Below are positions 6,892 through 13,804 of a DNA stretch of 20,858 nucleotides, in pieces. Below the pieces are notes generated by a model that ran no database searches, was not told the DNA's origin, and saw nothing but the letters and a program-made list of their open reading frames with translations. How positions within the stretch are numbered: position 1 is the first letter of the stretch; the number at the start of each line of letters is the position of its first letter. A program made the position numbers and the translations under genes. The DNA lies in contig DGVT01000046.1 of the NCBI GenBank assembly GCA_002395965.1, positions 1-20,858 of the forward strand, read 5' to 3'. The DNA is from Porphyromonadaceae bacterium UBA4277. GTDB lineage: Bacteria; Bacteroidota; Bacteroidia; Bacteroidales; Muribaculaceae.

Positions 6892-7235
6892 GTGGGCTTT
6901 TTGTTTTCGCGGTCAATCATGTAGCTTGCATAGATTTGCAGCACGGCTCCGGCCATGAGAAATGCAATCCAGTTGGTGGTGCCGGTGCTCCAGAACATCA
7001 TTGCCGCCGAGGCGCAATATAGCAGTGCGCTCACGATGCCCATGCGGTGCAAGCGCCTCACACGCAAGTTGCGACCCTTGTAGTGGTGCAGCAGCCGCGC
7101 CAGCAGCACCATTGCCGCACCGGCAGCAAAGGCCCAGCGCATCCATTGCTCGTTGATGTCGAGCAGAGGCAGCACGGCCATAATCATCATCAGGGTCAGG
7201 CCCACGACCTGCATCCACTCAGTGTATCTCTTCAT
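6888..7235 (-). CDS. Small four-helix inner-membrane protein, function unknown
   Basis: A 115-residue integral membrane protein with four predicted helices at about residues 9-25, 33-50, 66-82 and 87-105. A basic loop lies between helices 2 and 3 (HHYKGRNLRVRRLHRMG), so both termini and that loop should face the cytoplasm. The tail DRENKKPT is charged. I do not recognise a named family, although small proteins of this shape are common as hypotheticals in Bacteroidales. It overlaps the zinc-ribbon gene by four bases. The upstream gap to the ftsB-like gene is 102 bases and holds the CCTAGG array. The bases directly before the ATG are A-rich, as usual for Bacteroidetes starts, and no Shine-Dalgarno is seen. 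Confidence 0.7.
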   Translation of the reverse strand: MKRYTEWMQVVGLTLMMIMAVLPLLDINEQWMRWAFAAGAAMVLLARLLHHYKGRNLRVRRLHRMGIVSALLYCASAAMMFWSTGTTNWIAFLMAGAVLQIYASYMIDRENKKPT

Positions 7236-7275
7236 AGTCTTGTGTTGTTTTAGCTTTTGTTGTTTTTTAGGATTT

Positions 7276-7329
7276 CCTAGGATTCCTAGGATTCCTAGGA
7301 AGCCCTAGGAGGCCCTAGGAAAGCCTAGG
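7276..7329. repeat. Six-copy CCTAGG tandem array
   Basis: CCTAGG occurs at 7276, 7285, 7294, 7304, 7314 and 7324, with periods of 9, 9, 10, 10 and 10 bases. Short variable linkers such as ATT, AAGC and AGGC separate the copies. Each hexamer is self-complementary, so in RNA any copy could pair with any other. The array lies between the ftsB-like gene and the four-helix protein gene. Confidence 0.9.
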
Positions 7330-7337
7330 AATTTGCT

Positions 7338-7643
7338 CTAAGGTATGTCGGTGATATACACCTCCTCGTTGACGCGCTTCATGCCATATTTTTCGCGCGC
7401 TATTTTCTCAAGTGTCTCGCGGTCGGTGTTCAGCTCGCGCACTTTTGCCTCATAGATTTTTGTGGAGTCTTTGTTGGCCTGAATTTGCGCTTTCAGGTCG
7501 TTGATTTGCTCGTTGTATTCCAGCTTGCGCATGCAGCTGTTATCGCCGAAGAAAATCAGCGAGCAAATGAAGGCCACAAACACCAGTTTTGGCACCGTCA
7601 CCAAGCTGGCAAACCATTTGTTTTTTCTTAAATTCCAATTCAT
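7338..7643 (-). CDS. ftsB: FtsB/DivIC-family septum formation protein
   Basis: A 101-residue bitopic membrane protein of the FtsB/DivIC family (PF04977 type), which links FtsQ and FtsL in the divisome and acts at the septal inner membrane. A short basic cytoplasmic tail (MNWNLRKNKW) precedes one helix at about residues 16-33. A coiled-coil region follows (38-80, LEYNEQINDLKAQIQANKDSTKIYEAKVREL), and then the characteristic LEKIAREKYGM (78-88) and a hydrophilic end. Size and order match the family. It is co-oriented with trmD but separated from it by a repeat-filled 228-base gap, so it may have its own expression control. I see no TAnnTTTG box close to the start; the octamer repeats directly abut the leader. 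The name divIC would serve equally well. Confidence 0.8.
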   Translation of the reverse strand: MNWNLRKNKWFASLVTVPKLVFVAFICSLIFFGDNSCMRKLEYNEQINDLKAQIQANKDSTKIYEAKVRELNTDRETLEKIAREKYGMKRVNEEVYITDIP

Positions 7644-7651
7644 AGTTTTTT

Positions 7652-7683
7652 AGTAAACGAGTAAACAAGTAAACGAGTAAACA
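7652..7683. repeat. Four tandem 8-bp repeats AGTAAAC(G/A)
   Basis: Four perfect units, AGTAAACG, AGTAAACA, AGTAAACG and AGTAAACA, alternate in their last base. They lie eight bases upstream of the ftsB-like ATG (as GTTTACT on the coding strand), so they would be in the leader or promoter of that gene. Confidence 0.9.
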
Positions 7684-7703
7684 AGCTGGCTGACGCCTGA
7701 ATA

Positions 7704-7745
7704 ATTCAGAATTCAGAATTATGAATTAAGAATTAAGAATTAAGA
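7704..7745. repeat. Six tandem 7-bp repeats ATTmAGA
   Basis: Six contiguous heptamers: ATTCAGA twice, ATTATGA once and ATTAAGA three times. This AT-rich microsatellite-like block lies between the octamer repeats and the first CCAAGC palindrome, in the trmD to ftsB gap. Confidence 0.9.
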
Positions 7746-7751
7746 CAGGCC

Positions 7752-7777
7752 GTCAAGTAGTGCCAAGCATTGCTTGG
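7752..7777 (+). repeat. Dispersed palindromic element, copy 1
   Basis: The segment ends in CCAAGCATTGCTTGG (7763-7777), a 6-bp-arm inverted repeat with an ATT loop. All 26 bases recur, in inverse orientation, at 20810-20835. It is followed by AGCTACGAG (7779-7787) and TGGCTGCCGCC (7795-7805), both of which recur next to each other at 19079-19098. Confidence 0.85.
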
Positions 7778-7830
7778 TAGCTACGAGCTCCAAGTGGCTG
7801 CCGCCGGTTTCCCCGTGGGCTATTACGTAG

Positions 7831-7849
7831 GACCAAGCATTGCTTGGTC
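7831..7849. repeat. Dispersed palindromic element, copy 2
   Basis: GACCAAGCATTGCTTGGTC has perfect 8-base arms and an ATT loop. Its 15-base core is identical to copy 1, 70 bases away. It lies 22 bases from the 3' end of trmD. On the minus strand, in trmD's direction, no T-run follows the hairpin, so it is not a standard intrinsic terminator for trmD. Confidence 0.85.
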
Positions 7850-7871
7850 ATCGTTTTTCGTCGTAGAGGGC

Positions 7872-8546
7872 TCACTTGAGCAGATTGGGCCGCAAGCGGC
7901 GTGTACGTTCCAGTGCCTGCTCCATTTGCCATTCGTCGATGCGTGCCTGGTGCCCGCTGAGCAGCACGTCGGGCACCCGCCATCCGTTGAACTCGGCCGG
8001 TCGGGTATAGATTGGAGCCTCGAGCAGTCCGTCCTGGAACGAGTCGCTCAGAGCGCTCTGCTCGTCGCCTATGGCTCCGGGCAGCAGTCTCACCACTGCG
8101 TCGGCAATGACGGCGGCCGGCAGCTCGCCTCCGGTGAGCACATAGTCGCCTATTGAGATTTCGCGGGTGACGAGGTGCTCGCGTATGCGATAGTCCACCC
8201 CCTTGTAGTGGCCGCACAAGATCATCAGGTTCTCGCACAGCGACAGCTCGTTGGCCATGGGTTGCGACAGCATTTCACCATCGGGCGAGGTGAAGATTAT
8301 CTCGTCGTAGTGGCGCTCGCTCTTGAGGTGCTCCATGCAGCGATACACCGGTTCGATTTGCATCACCATGCCGGCATCGCCGCCAAAGGGGTAGTCGTCC
8401 ACCTTGCGGTGCTTGTTGAGCGTCCAGTCGCGCAGGTTGTGTATGTGTATTTCCACCAGTCCCTTGTCTTGCGCGCGCTGCACTATGGAGCAGTGCAGTG
8501 GCGAGTCGAGTGCTTCGGGCATCACGGTGAGTATGTCTATTCTCAT
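7872..8546 (-). CDS. trmD: tRNA (guanine37-N1)-methyltransferase TrmD
   Basis: A 224-residue SPOUT methyltransferase that makes m1G37 in tRNAs reading CNN and some other codons, preventing +1 frameshifting. The N-terminus MRIDILTVMPE and the KVDDYPFGGDAGMVMQIEP block (about 48-66) are typical. The trefoil-knot SAM site is clear: LCGHYKGVDYRI (110-121) and ISIGDYVLTGGELPAAV (130-146). The linker and C-terminal domain contain SDSFQDGLLEAPIYTRP (about 167-183) and the final tRNA-binding helices. The length fits the slightly short Bacteroidetes forms. The CNNM/HlyC protein gene lies 28 bases upstream in the same direction, so both are probably on one transcript with lptC. The region downstream is the repeat-rich gap. 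Confidence 0.95.
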   Translation of the reverse strand: MRIDILTVMPEALDSPLHCSIVQRAQDKGLVEIHIHNLRDWTLNKHRKVDDYPFGGDAGMVMQIEPVYRCMEHLKSERHYDEIIFTSPDGEMLSQPMANELSLCENLMILCGHYKGVDYRIREHLVTREISIGDYVLTGGELPAAVIADAVVRLLPGAIGDEQSALSDSFQDGLLEAPIYTRPAEFNGWRVPDVLLSGHQARIDEWQMEQALERTRRLRPNLLK

Positions 8547-8574
8547 GTCGTTCGGTATTATTCAGGTTTATATG

Positions 8575-9861
8575 CTACTTGTGGTTCTCATCATTGGCGA
8601 TGAGCTCGAGTCGTACGAGCTCGATGCGTCCGGCGGTCTTCTTGGTGACGATGATGTTCCAGCGGTTGTCGATAGTCACCACCTCGCCCTCGGCCGGCAG
8701 TGCCTCATGCTCGCTGAGCAGGAAGCCGGCAATGGTCTGGTAGTCGTCGCTTTCGGGCAGGTCGAGGTGGAACCGCTCGTTGATGTCTTCAATCTCCATG
8801 CGTCCGCTGAATTCGTAGGTGGTTTCGTCCACCTGCCGTGCCGTGAGCTGGTTGCGGTCGTGCTCGTCCTCGATGTCGCCGAAAATTTCTTCAACCAGGT
8901 CTTCGAGTGTTACCATTCCGCTTGTCCCGCCGAACTCGTCGAGCACGATGGCCATCGAGCGTTTCTTCTCGAGCAGGCCGGTCATCATTTTGCGTGCCAA
9001 CTGTGTCTCGGGAGCAAAGATAACGGGCTTGATGCGTGTTTTCCAGTCCACATCGGGCACGAAAAGTTCGCTCACCTGTATGAATCCTATCACTTGGTCA
9101 ATCTCGTCGCGATACACGACAATCTTCGACAGTCCCGACTGTGTGAAGAGCTTCACCAGCTCGTCGCGCGTGGTATCTACCACGTTGACGGCCACTATCT
9201 CGTTGCGCGGCACCATGCAGTCGCGCAGTCGTGTGTCGCTGAAGTCGAGTGCGTTTTCAAACATGCGCACCTCGCGTTCCACCTCGCGGTGCTCGTCGTC
9301 GTGCTTGTCGATGGTGTCTTGCAGGTAGGCGTCAAGCTCATCCACGGTGAGCATGCCGTGACGCTCGCCCTGGTTTTGGATGCCGCACAGCCGCATGATT
9401 AACTGCGAGAGCCACTCGGTGAACAGCGAGATGGGGTAGAGCAGGCAGTAGGCGGTGAAGAGCGGCAGCGAGAACGTGCGCAGCGAGTAGTTGGGGTTGA
9501 TGCGGAACACGGCCTTAGGCAGAAACTCAGCTGTGATGAGTATAATAAGCGTTGAGATGAGCGTCTGCACAAACAACATGACACCCTCGTTGGTGATGCC
9601 CAGAGCCTTTAGCGGCTCGGTGAGCAGCAACACCATTCCCATGCTATAGACCACGTTCACGATGTTGTTGCCAATGAGCAGTGTGGAGATAAACATCTCG
9701 CGGTGGCTGTAGAACACGTTCAGGATGCTGTTGGTGATTCCGCCGCGTGCTATGTCGATTTCGGCACGCACTTTGTTGCTCGAGACGAAGGCTATTTCCA
9801 TCCCCGAGAAGAATGCCGACAGCATCAACGATATGATTACTATTATTAATGGGTACTGCAT
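8575..9861 (-). CDS. CNNM/CorC-HlyC family membrane protein with CBS pair
   Basis: A 428-residue protein with the classic three-part layout. The N-terminal DUF21/CNNM transmembrane domain spans about residues 1-190 (LIIVIISLMLSAFFSGMEIAFVSSNKVR, then further helices). A cytoplasmic CBS-domain pair spans about 206-330 (RDCMVPRNEIVAVNV through EFGGTSGMVTLEDLVEEIFGDIEDEHD). A C-terminal CorC_HlyC domain spans about 340-420 (YEFSGRMEIEDINERF, TIAGFLLSEHEALPAEGEVV). Members are associated with Mg2+/Co2+ efflux or tolerance; the old name haemolysin is misleading. GldE of gliding Bacteroidetes has the same architecture, but no gliding genes are nearby. It lies between lptC and trmD on one strand, an arrangement I recall from other Bacteroidales apart from the missing peptidyl-prolyl isomerase gene. 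The start matches the family's N-terminus. Confidence 0.9.
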   Translation of the reverse strand: MQYPLIIVIISLMLSAFFSGMEIAFVSSNKVRAEIDIARGGITNSILNVFYSHREMFISTLLIGNNIVNVVYSMGMVLLLTEPLKALGITNEGVMLFVQTLISTLIILITAEFLPKAVFRINPNYSLRTFSLPLFTAYCLLYPISLFTEWLSQLIMRLCGIQNQGERHGMLTVDELDAYLQDTIDKHDDEHREVEREVRMFENALDFSDTRLRDCMVPRNEIVAVNVVDTTRDELVKLFTQSGLSKIVVYRDEIDQVIGFIQVSELFVPDVDWKTRIKPVIFAPETQLARKMMTGLLEKKRSMAIVLDEFGGTSGMVTLEDLVEEIFGDIEDEHDRNQLTARQVDETTYEFSGRMEIEDINERFHLDLPESDDYQTIAGFLLSEHEALPAEGEVVTIDNRWNIIVTKKTAGRIELVRLELIANDENHK

Positions 9862-9935
9862 TATGTGAGTTAAACGTGTGTGTAGTGAGTGTAGTTTAGT
9901 GTTTGAGAGGGATGTGCCTTGCGGTGTCCGTCACT

Positions 9936-10499
9936 TTATGTGCCGTGGAAACGGCTTTCGTCAACGGGGAAGATGGCTTCGACACGTCGCAAGGTGTAGG
10001 TTGTGAAGCGCTCGTTGCTCTCATAGCCGTAGCCCTCAATCACGCGCCCTTGCTTCTCGATGTGGATGAATGCCTCGCTATAGAGCATGTGCGTGTTCTG
10101 GTTCCAGAATAGCTGGTCGGTCATGATCACATCGCCATTGGCATTAGTGATATTGACGTTGCCATGCAGGTCCCAGAGCTGCTCGAGCTCGCTATAGTAG
10201 GCCGAGTCGCACTTGATGCTTGTGATGGTTTCGTAGGCCGAGTCCAGTTCCTCGGCCTTCACGCCACGCGGAAAAATCCAGTGCGGGGACTTTGCTTCTT
10301 CAAACATCTGCCACAGTGCCGTGGTGATGCGGTAGCGCGTGCGGCCGTCGTCGCTGATGACCGTCTGCACGTCGCGCGACGTCATCGTGGGCACCTTCTC
10401 GGGGTTGGTGGGGTGCTTCACGATGCCGGTAGCCTCGTCTTTGCAGCTTGCGCTCACAAGCAGGAGTATCACGGTAGCTATGTGAAAGAGTCGTTTCAT
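9936..10499 (-). CDS. lptC: LPS export component LptC-like lipoprotein
   Basis: A 187-residue LptC-family protein, the periplasmic bridge that passes lipopolysaccharide from the LptBFG transporter to LptA. The N-terminus MKRLFHIATVILLLVSASC ends in a lipobox (SASC, Cys19) followed by KDE, so here LptC appears to be a lipoprotein rather than anchored by a helix, which is common in Bacteroidetes. The mature part has the expected alternating strand pattern of an OstA-like jellyroll: TRYRITTALWQMFEE, WDLHGNVNITNANGDVIMTDQLFWNQNTHMLYSE and GYGYESNERFTTYTLRRVEAIFPV. It sits between the outer-membrane barrel gene (60 bases upstream) and the CNNM/HlyC gene (74 bases downstream). The TPR-protein gene that I recall between the barrel and lptC in related genomes is not present. 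Confidence 0.85.
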   Translation of the reverse strand: MKRLFHIATVILLLVSASCKDEATGIVKHPTNPEKVPTMTSRDVQTVISDDGRTRYRITTALWQMFEEAKSPHWIFPRGVKAEELDSAYETITSIKCDSAYYSELEQLWDLHGNVNITNANGDVIMTDQLFWNQNTHMLYSEAFIHIEKQGRVIEGYGYESNERFTTYTLRRVEAIFPVDESRFHGT

Positions 10500-10559
10500 A
10501 GTCTTGCAGCCTCGGCTACAGTCTGATTACGCCTTGCCGGGGCATTAGGGCCTGTTTTT

Positions 10560-11783
10560 TTACCTGATTTTGTTCTTCCAGAACCACAGTTCGTTAAAGT
10601 TCACGCTCAGGGTGATGTTAAGGCAGTCTTCCTCGATCATTACCAATGGCGATGATGTGCGGTGACGCCACTCAAATCCCAGGTTGATGGTGGTCTTGCC
10701 GTTGGGCACAGGCAGTCCCACGCCCAGCGTGGCACCATAGTCGCGCACGTTGTTGCCGCCTATGTTCAAGTAGTCGTGATTGTAGAAGCCGCCTACTCGA
10801 AATGCCATAACCCCCACATACGAGCCACGGCGGTTGGGCGTGAACTGCAGTCCGGCGGCAACCTTCCAGCGGTTGTTGAACGAGAAATTAGACGATTCAA
10901 AGCCTTGCAGCGGCTCATATTTCACATCTTTCCATTTCTGGTAGGTTAAGTCGAGCTCGGCCAGCCAGCGGCTGTCGTGGCTGTAGCTGATGCCGGCACC
11001 TATGGTGTGCGGCTGTTCAAAGCGTCCCTTGAGCGAAACGTAGCCTATGGTGTCGGCTTCGGCGTCTTGTGTGTCGTACACTTCACCCCATGTGTGGCCG
11101 TGGAATGATTTCTTGGGCGAGTAGGTGACGCCCAGCACCACACGGTCGCGCGGTGTGAAGTCGATGCCATATTGCGCACCCAGGCTGAGGTTCCAGTCGC
11201 GCACCTGCAGCAGTCGCTCATAGGATGTTATGGTCGATGATGTAATGAGCGATGTGTTGCTGATCGTACCGAACAGATAGCTCACATTGAAGCCTAAGCT
11301 CAGGTTCTTTATCGGCTCGTAGCCGGCACCCAGATAGAGCTGCAGCAGGCCGCCCTCGCCGGTGCGGTCTTCCTCACCGCCATCGATTAGGCCCGAGTAC
11401 TCATAGCCCACACTCGAATATGGCACTATGCCAAACGAGCCTCCTAAGTGCTTGGCTATGCGGAATTGAGATGTGATGTAGTCCAGTCCGCCACCGAAGT
11501 TGTAGCCTTTAAGGTAGTTTTCTTTCGACCAAACGTTGCTAAGATCCACACCAATGTCCCACAGAAACGTGAGAGAATCGACCTGAGAGTACGAAGCCGG
11601 GTTCTTGACGTTTATGGCACGGCCGTTTTGCATTGCATAGCCCACTCCACCCATCTGGCGCTGGATGCCCGAGGCATTGTCGTTAAGCAATCCGTAACCT
11701 ATGCGTGAATAGGGGCTTGTTGTTACTTGTGCCGTCATGACCAGCGTGGCCAGAGCGGCTAAGCATGTGATTATTTTTTTCAT
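10560..11783 (-). CDS. Outer-membrane beta-barrel protein, FadL/porin-like
   Basis: A 407-residue exported protein with a cleavable signal peptide (MKKIITCLAALATLVMTAQ) and an alternating amphipathic strand pattern typical of a 12-16 strand barrel, with many aromatic girdle residues and glycine turns. The start of the mature chain, TTSPYSRIGYGLLNDNASGIQRQMGGVGYAMQNGRAINVKNPASYSQVDSLTF, resembles FadL/OmpP1-type barrels, in which an N-terminal hatch precedes the strands. The last residues (LNITLSVNFNELWFWKNKIR) form a terminal strand but lack the usual C-terminal Phe. It begins 24 bases after coaX and so is probably co-transcribed with it and lptC. The substrate is unknown; the lptC neighbour does not by itself make it an LPS protein. 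Confidence 0.75.
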   Translation of the reverse strand: MKKIITCLAALATLVMTAQVTTSPYSRIGYGLLNDNASGIQRQMGGVGYAMQNGRAINVKNPASYSQVDSLTFLWDIGVDLSNVWSKENYLKGYNFGGGLDYITSQFRIAKHLGGSFGIVPYSSVGYEYSGLIDGGEEDRTGEGGLLQLYLGAGYEPIKNLSLGFNVSYLFGTISNTSLITSSTITSYERLLQVRDWNLSLGAQYGIDFTPRDRVVLGVTYSPKKSFHGHTWGEVYDTQDAEADTIGYVSLKGRFEQPHTIGAGISYSHDSRWLAELDLTYQKWKDVKYEPLQGFESSNFSFNNRWKVAAGLQFTPNRRGSYVGVMAFRVGGFYNHDYLNIGGNNVRDYGATLGVGLPVPNGKTTINLGFEWRHRTSSPLVMIEEDCLNITLSVNFNELWFWKNKIR

Positions 11784-11807
11784 TTTATATTTCTTGAGTA
11801 TCGTTTT

Positions 11808-12542
11808 CTATTCGTTGTAGCCGATGATGGCATTCAGTCCGCGCAGCACCAGGTGTGGCTCGACGCCGACGTTGATTTCTCCCAAATACTGGCTTAGCAA
11901 TTCGGCCGAGCCTCCTGTGAGCATCACCTTGAGCTGGCCGGTCACGGCCTTTATGGCTCGCGCCGTGCCTTCGACCTCGGCAGCAGCACCCAGCACAGCC
12001 CCGCTGCGCAGAGCGGTGTCGGTGTCATAGCCCACCAGTGGCACTTCGCCGGAGATGTCGGCCAGCGGCAAGCGGCTGGTGTAGTCGTGCATGGCTTTGA
12101 GACGCATCTCCACCCCCGGAGCGATGTTTCCGCCCAGATACACTCCCGTGGCAGTCACCACATCCAGGGTGATGCATGTGCCGGCATCCACCACCAGCAG
12201 ATTGCTGCCGGTGAACAGCTGCCAGGCTCCCACGGCTGCTGCTATGCGGTCGCGCCCCAGTGTGGCCGGTGTGCGATAGCCTATAGTCAGAGGCAATGGG
12301 GTGAGGTGGGTGAGCTCACCAAGCGGGCACGACAGCAGCGGCGACACGGCAGCAGCGACAGCTGCCGAGCGATGGCTGGTGCTCGACATCAGCGCAGCAC
12401 ACGCGCCTGAGCCCCTGACAAAATGCACCACTGGCGACAAGTCGTCGTAGCCCGTCATAACTTCGGCCACCACCTCATCACCGTCGAACAGTGCCGCCTT
12501 TGCATGCGTGTTACCGCAATCAATGCATAAATGCTTTTTCAT
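11808..12542 (-). CDS. coaX: Type III pantothenate kinase CoaX
   Basis: A 244-residue cytoplasmic enzyme that phosphorylates pantothenate in the first step of coenzyme A synthesis. The ASKHA-fold motifs are all visible: the phosphate loop CIDCGNTHAKAALFD (6-20), GRDRIAAAVGAW (96-107), DAGTCITLDVV (119-129) and GGNIAPGVEMRLKAM (137-151). The C-terminal part ends in VMLTGGSAELLSQYL and a second GVEPHLVLRGLNAII element. A TTG one codon upstream could extend the frame, but the ATG at 12542 is the family's normal start. A TAAATTTG -7 element lies 7 bases before it, implying a very short leader. It seems to be the first gene of the coaX-barrel-lptC run and is separated from the polysaccharide locus by about 180 bases. 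Confidence 0.93.
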   Translation of the reverse strand: MKKHLCIDCGNTHAKAALFDGDEVVAEVMTGYDDLSPVVHFVRGSGACAALMSSTSHRSAAVAAAVSPLLSCPLGELTHLTPLPLTIGYRTPATLGRDRIAAAVGAWQLFTGSNLLVVDAGTCITLDVVTATGVYLGGNIAPGVEMRLKAMHDYTSRLPLADISGEVPLVGYDTDTALRSGAVLGAAAEVEGTARAIKAVTGQLKVMLTGGSAELLSQYLGEINVGVEPHLVLRGLNAIIGYNE

Positions 12543-12549
12543 CAACCTG

Positions 12550-12557
12550 CAAATTTA
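12550..12557 (-). promoter_or_regulatory. Candidate -7 element upstream of coaX
   Basis: TAAATTTG on the minus strand fits the Bacteroidetes TAnnTTTG consensus and ends 7 bases before the coaX ATG. The -33 region is weak (GCTT), so the assignment is tentative. The rest of the 182-base gap (12543-12724) shows nothing I can name. Confidence 0.4.
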
Positions 12558-12724
12558 GTCAAAAATCCCGAGTTATAAGCCTGTTGAGATAAAGAAATTG
12601 ATTTTTCTTTCGGGGAACGTTGCGAATAGGCGAGCGAAATGTCATTTTTATTTGGGCATTTTGATAACACAGAGTTTTTTAGACTATAAGCAACATAAGA
12701 GACAAAATAAGTAAGGGTTACGGG

Positions 12725-13735
12725 TTAAGTGGGCTGACGGCCGAGCAATGCGGCTACGGCTCGTGTGAATGCCGGCATGGTGTGACATTGTGCAAAGCGC
12801 TGCCGCGAGGCCGCCGACATGCGCCCATGCAGGTGTGAGTCGTTATTGAGCAGCTCTATTGCCGAGAGCAGCGACTGTGAGTCTTTATCGACTATGAGCG
12901 CGTTAATGCCATGCTCCACATAGTCGGTAATGGCATGTGAGCGTGTCACCACTATCGGCTTGCCTAATGCCATGGCTTGCAACATGACAAGCTGGCCGCA
13001 ACTGATGTCCTGGTTGTCGAGGGCGATAACCACGCCGTGGGCGCGGCTCATTATTTCTACCATGTGCTTGCCGAAAGTCTTGTGCACTACTTGAATGTTG
13101 GCCGCTTCGGGCTGTTGCAGTGTGTCGCACACAATCACGAGGCGGTGGGCGGTATTTGCCATTGAGCCGATAAGAAAGTCGTAATCGCGGCAACTCTTGC
13201 CGGAAGTGAACCAGAACCCATCGTCGGAGGTGCTTGGAGCGTCTTCATTGTCGATGCCAAGTGCGATGAAATGGAAAAGTCCGGGGTCGGCATCGAGCAG
13301 TGTGGCGTAATAGTCCACCTCATGCCTGCTATAGACAATAACGCGGTCGATATAGCCGCTGCGCAGTGTCTGCCTCACCCACCACCGGTAGATGCGCCCC
13401 ACCACAGCGCGCTTAGGCCGATAGATAAATCCCATGACTATCAAGTCAGTGTGCTTCTTAACCCTGAACAAACTGCAAAGCGATGCATAGATCAGCCCGA
13501 AGAACTGCTGCCAGCTCACCATCACATCAATGTGCGTGTGATGAGCAAAAAGCCTCATTGCCACAGCCACATATACACCGATGCGGCGCCAGCGTGAAAC
13601 GTTAGCTCTGCCGTCGGCGCTAACCACCGCGAACGAGGTGCCGAGACACTTGCCCAACATTGCGGCAAATGTCCAGTCGTCGCCCACAGGCATGTCGGTA
13701 ACAATGATGTGGCTCCAGTTTTCGGGCTTGCGCAT
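12725..13735 (-). CDS. GT4-like glycosyltransferase
   Basis: A 336-residue protein with the GT-B fold pattern of family GT4 transferases. The N-terminal half (HIIVTDMPVGDDWTFAAMLGK and RVIVYSRHEVDYYATLL) is the acceptor domain. The C-terminal half carries a donor-site-like segment, AHGVVIALDNQDISCGQLVMLQAMALGKPIVVTRSHAITDYVEHGINALIVD. The usual EX7E pair is not conserved: the positions appear as S and Q (SCGQLVMLQ), a variant I associate with a GT4 subgroup that still has the GKPIVVT and HGINALIV elements. No membrane segment or signal is seen. It is the last gene of the polysaccharide run, 69 bases after the other glycosyltransferase, so it probably adds one sugar of the repeat unit. The sugar and linkage cannot be inferred. 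Confidence 0.75.
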   Translation of the reverse strand: MRKPENWSHIIVTDMPVGDDWTFAAMLGKCLGTSFAVVSADGRANVSRWRRIGVYVAVAMRLFAHHTHIDVMVSWQQFFGLIYASLCSLFRVKKHTDLIVMGFIYRPKRAVVGRIYRWWVRQTLRSGYIDRVIVYSRHEVDYYATLLDADPGLFHFIALGIDNEDAPSTSDDGFWFTSGKSCRDYDFLIGSMANTAHRLVIVCDTLQQPEAANIQVVHKTFGKHMVEIMSRAHGVVIALDNQDISCGQLVMLQAMALGKPIVVTRSHAITDYVEHGINALIVDKDSQSLLSAIELLNNDSHLHGRMSAASRQRFAQCHTMPAFTRAVAALLGRQPT

Positions 13736-13804
13736 TTTTTATGGCTTTAGGTTGTTATGGTTTCTTGTTATCTTGCGGTCTCGGTAACTCATGCCTGTGC
13801 CTTA

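Noticed and set aside
7652..7745. The tandem repeats as a CRISPR array
   Set aside because: The units are 7-8 bases and contiguous, with no spacers, and no cas genes are present.
7831..7849. The GACCAAGC palindrome as an intrinsic terminator of trmD
   Set aside because: On trmD's strand no U-run follows the hairpin; the T-rich stretch lies on the other side. The same core recurs at two other intergenic sites, which fits a dispersed repeat better.
8404..9402. A 332-codon plus-strand open frame opposite the CNNM/HlyC gene and the start of trmD
   Set aside because: It is antisense to two clearly recognised proteins, its translation shows no domain or signal, and long antisense frames are expected in GC-rich genes.
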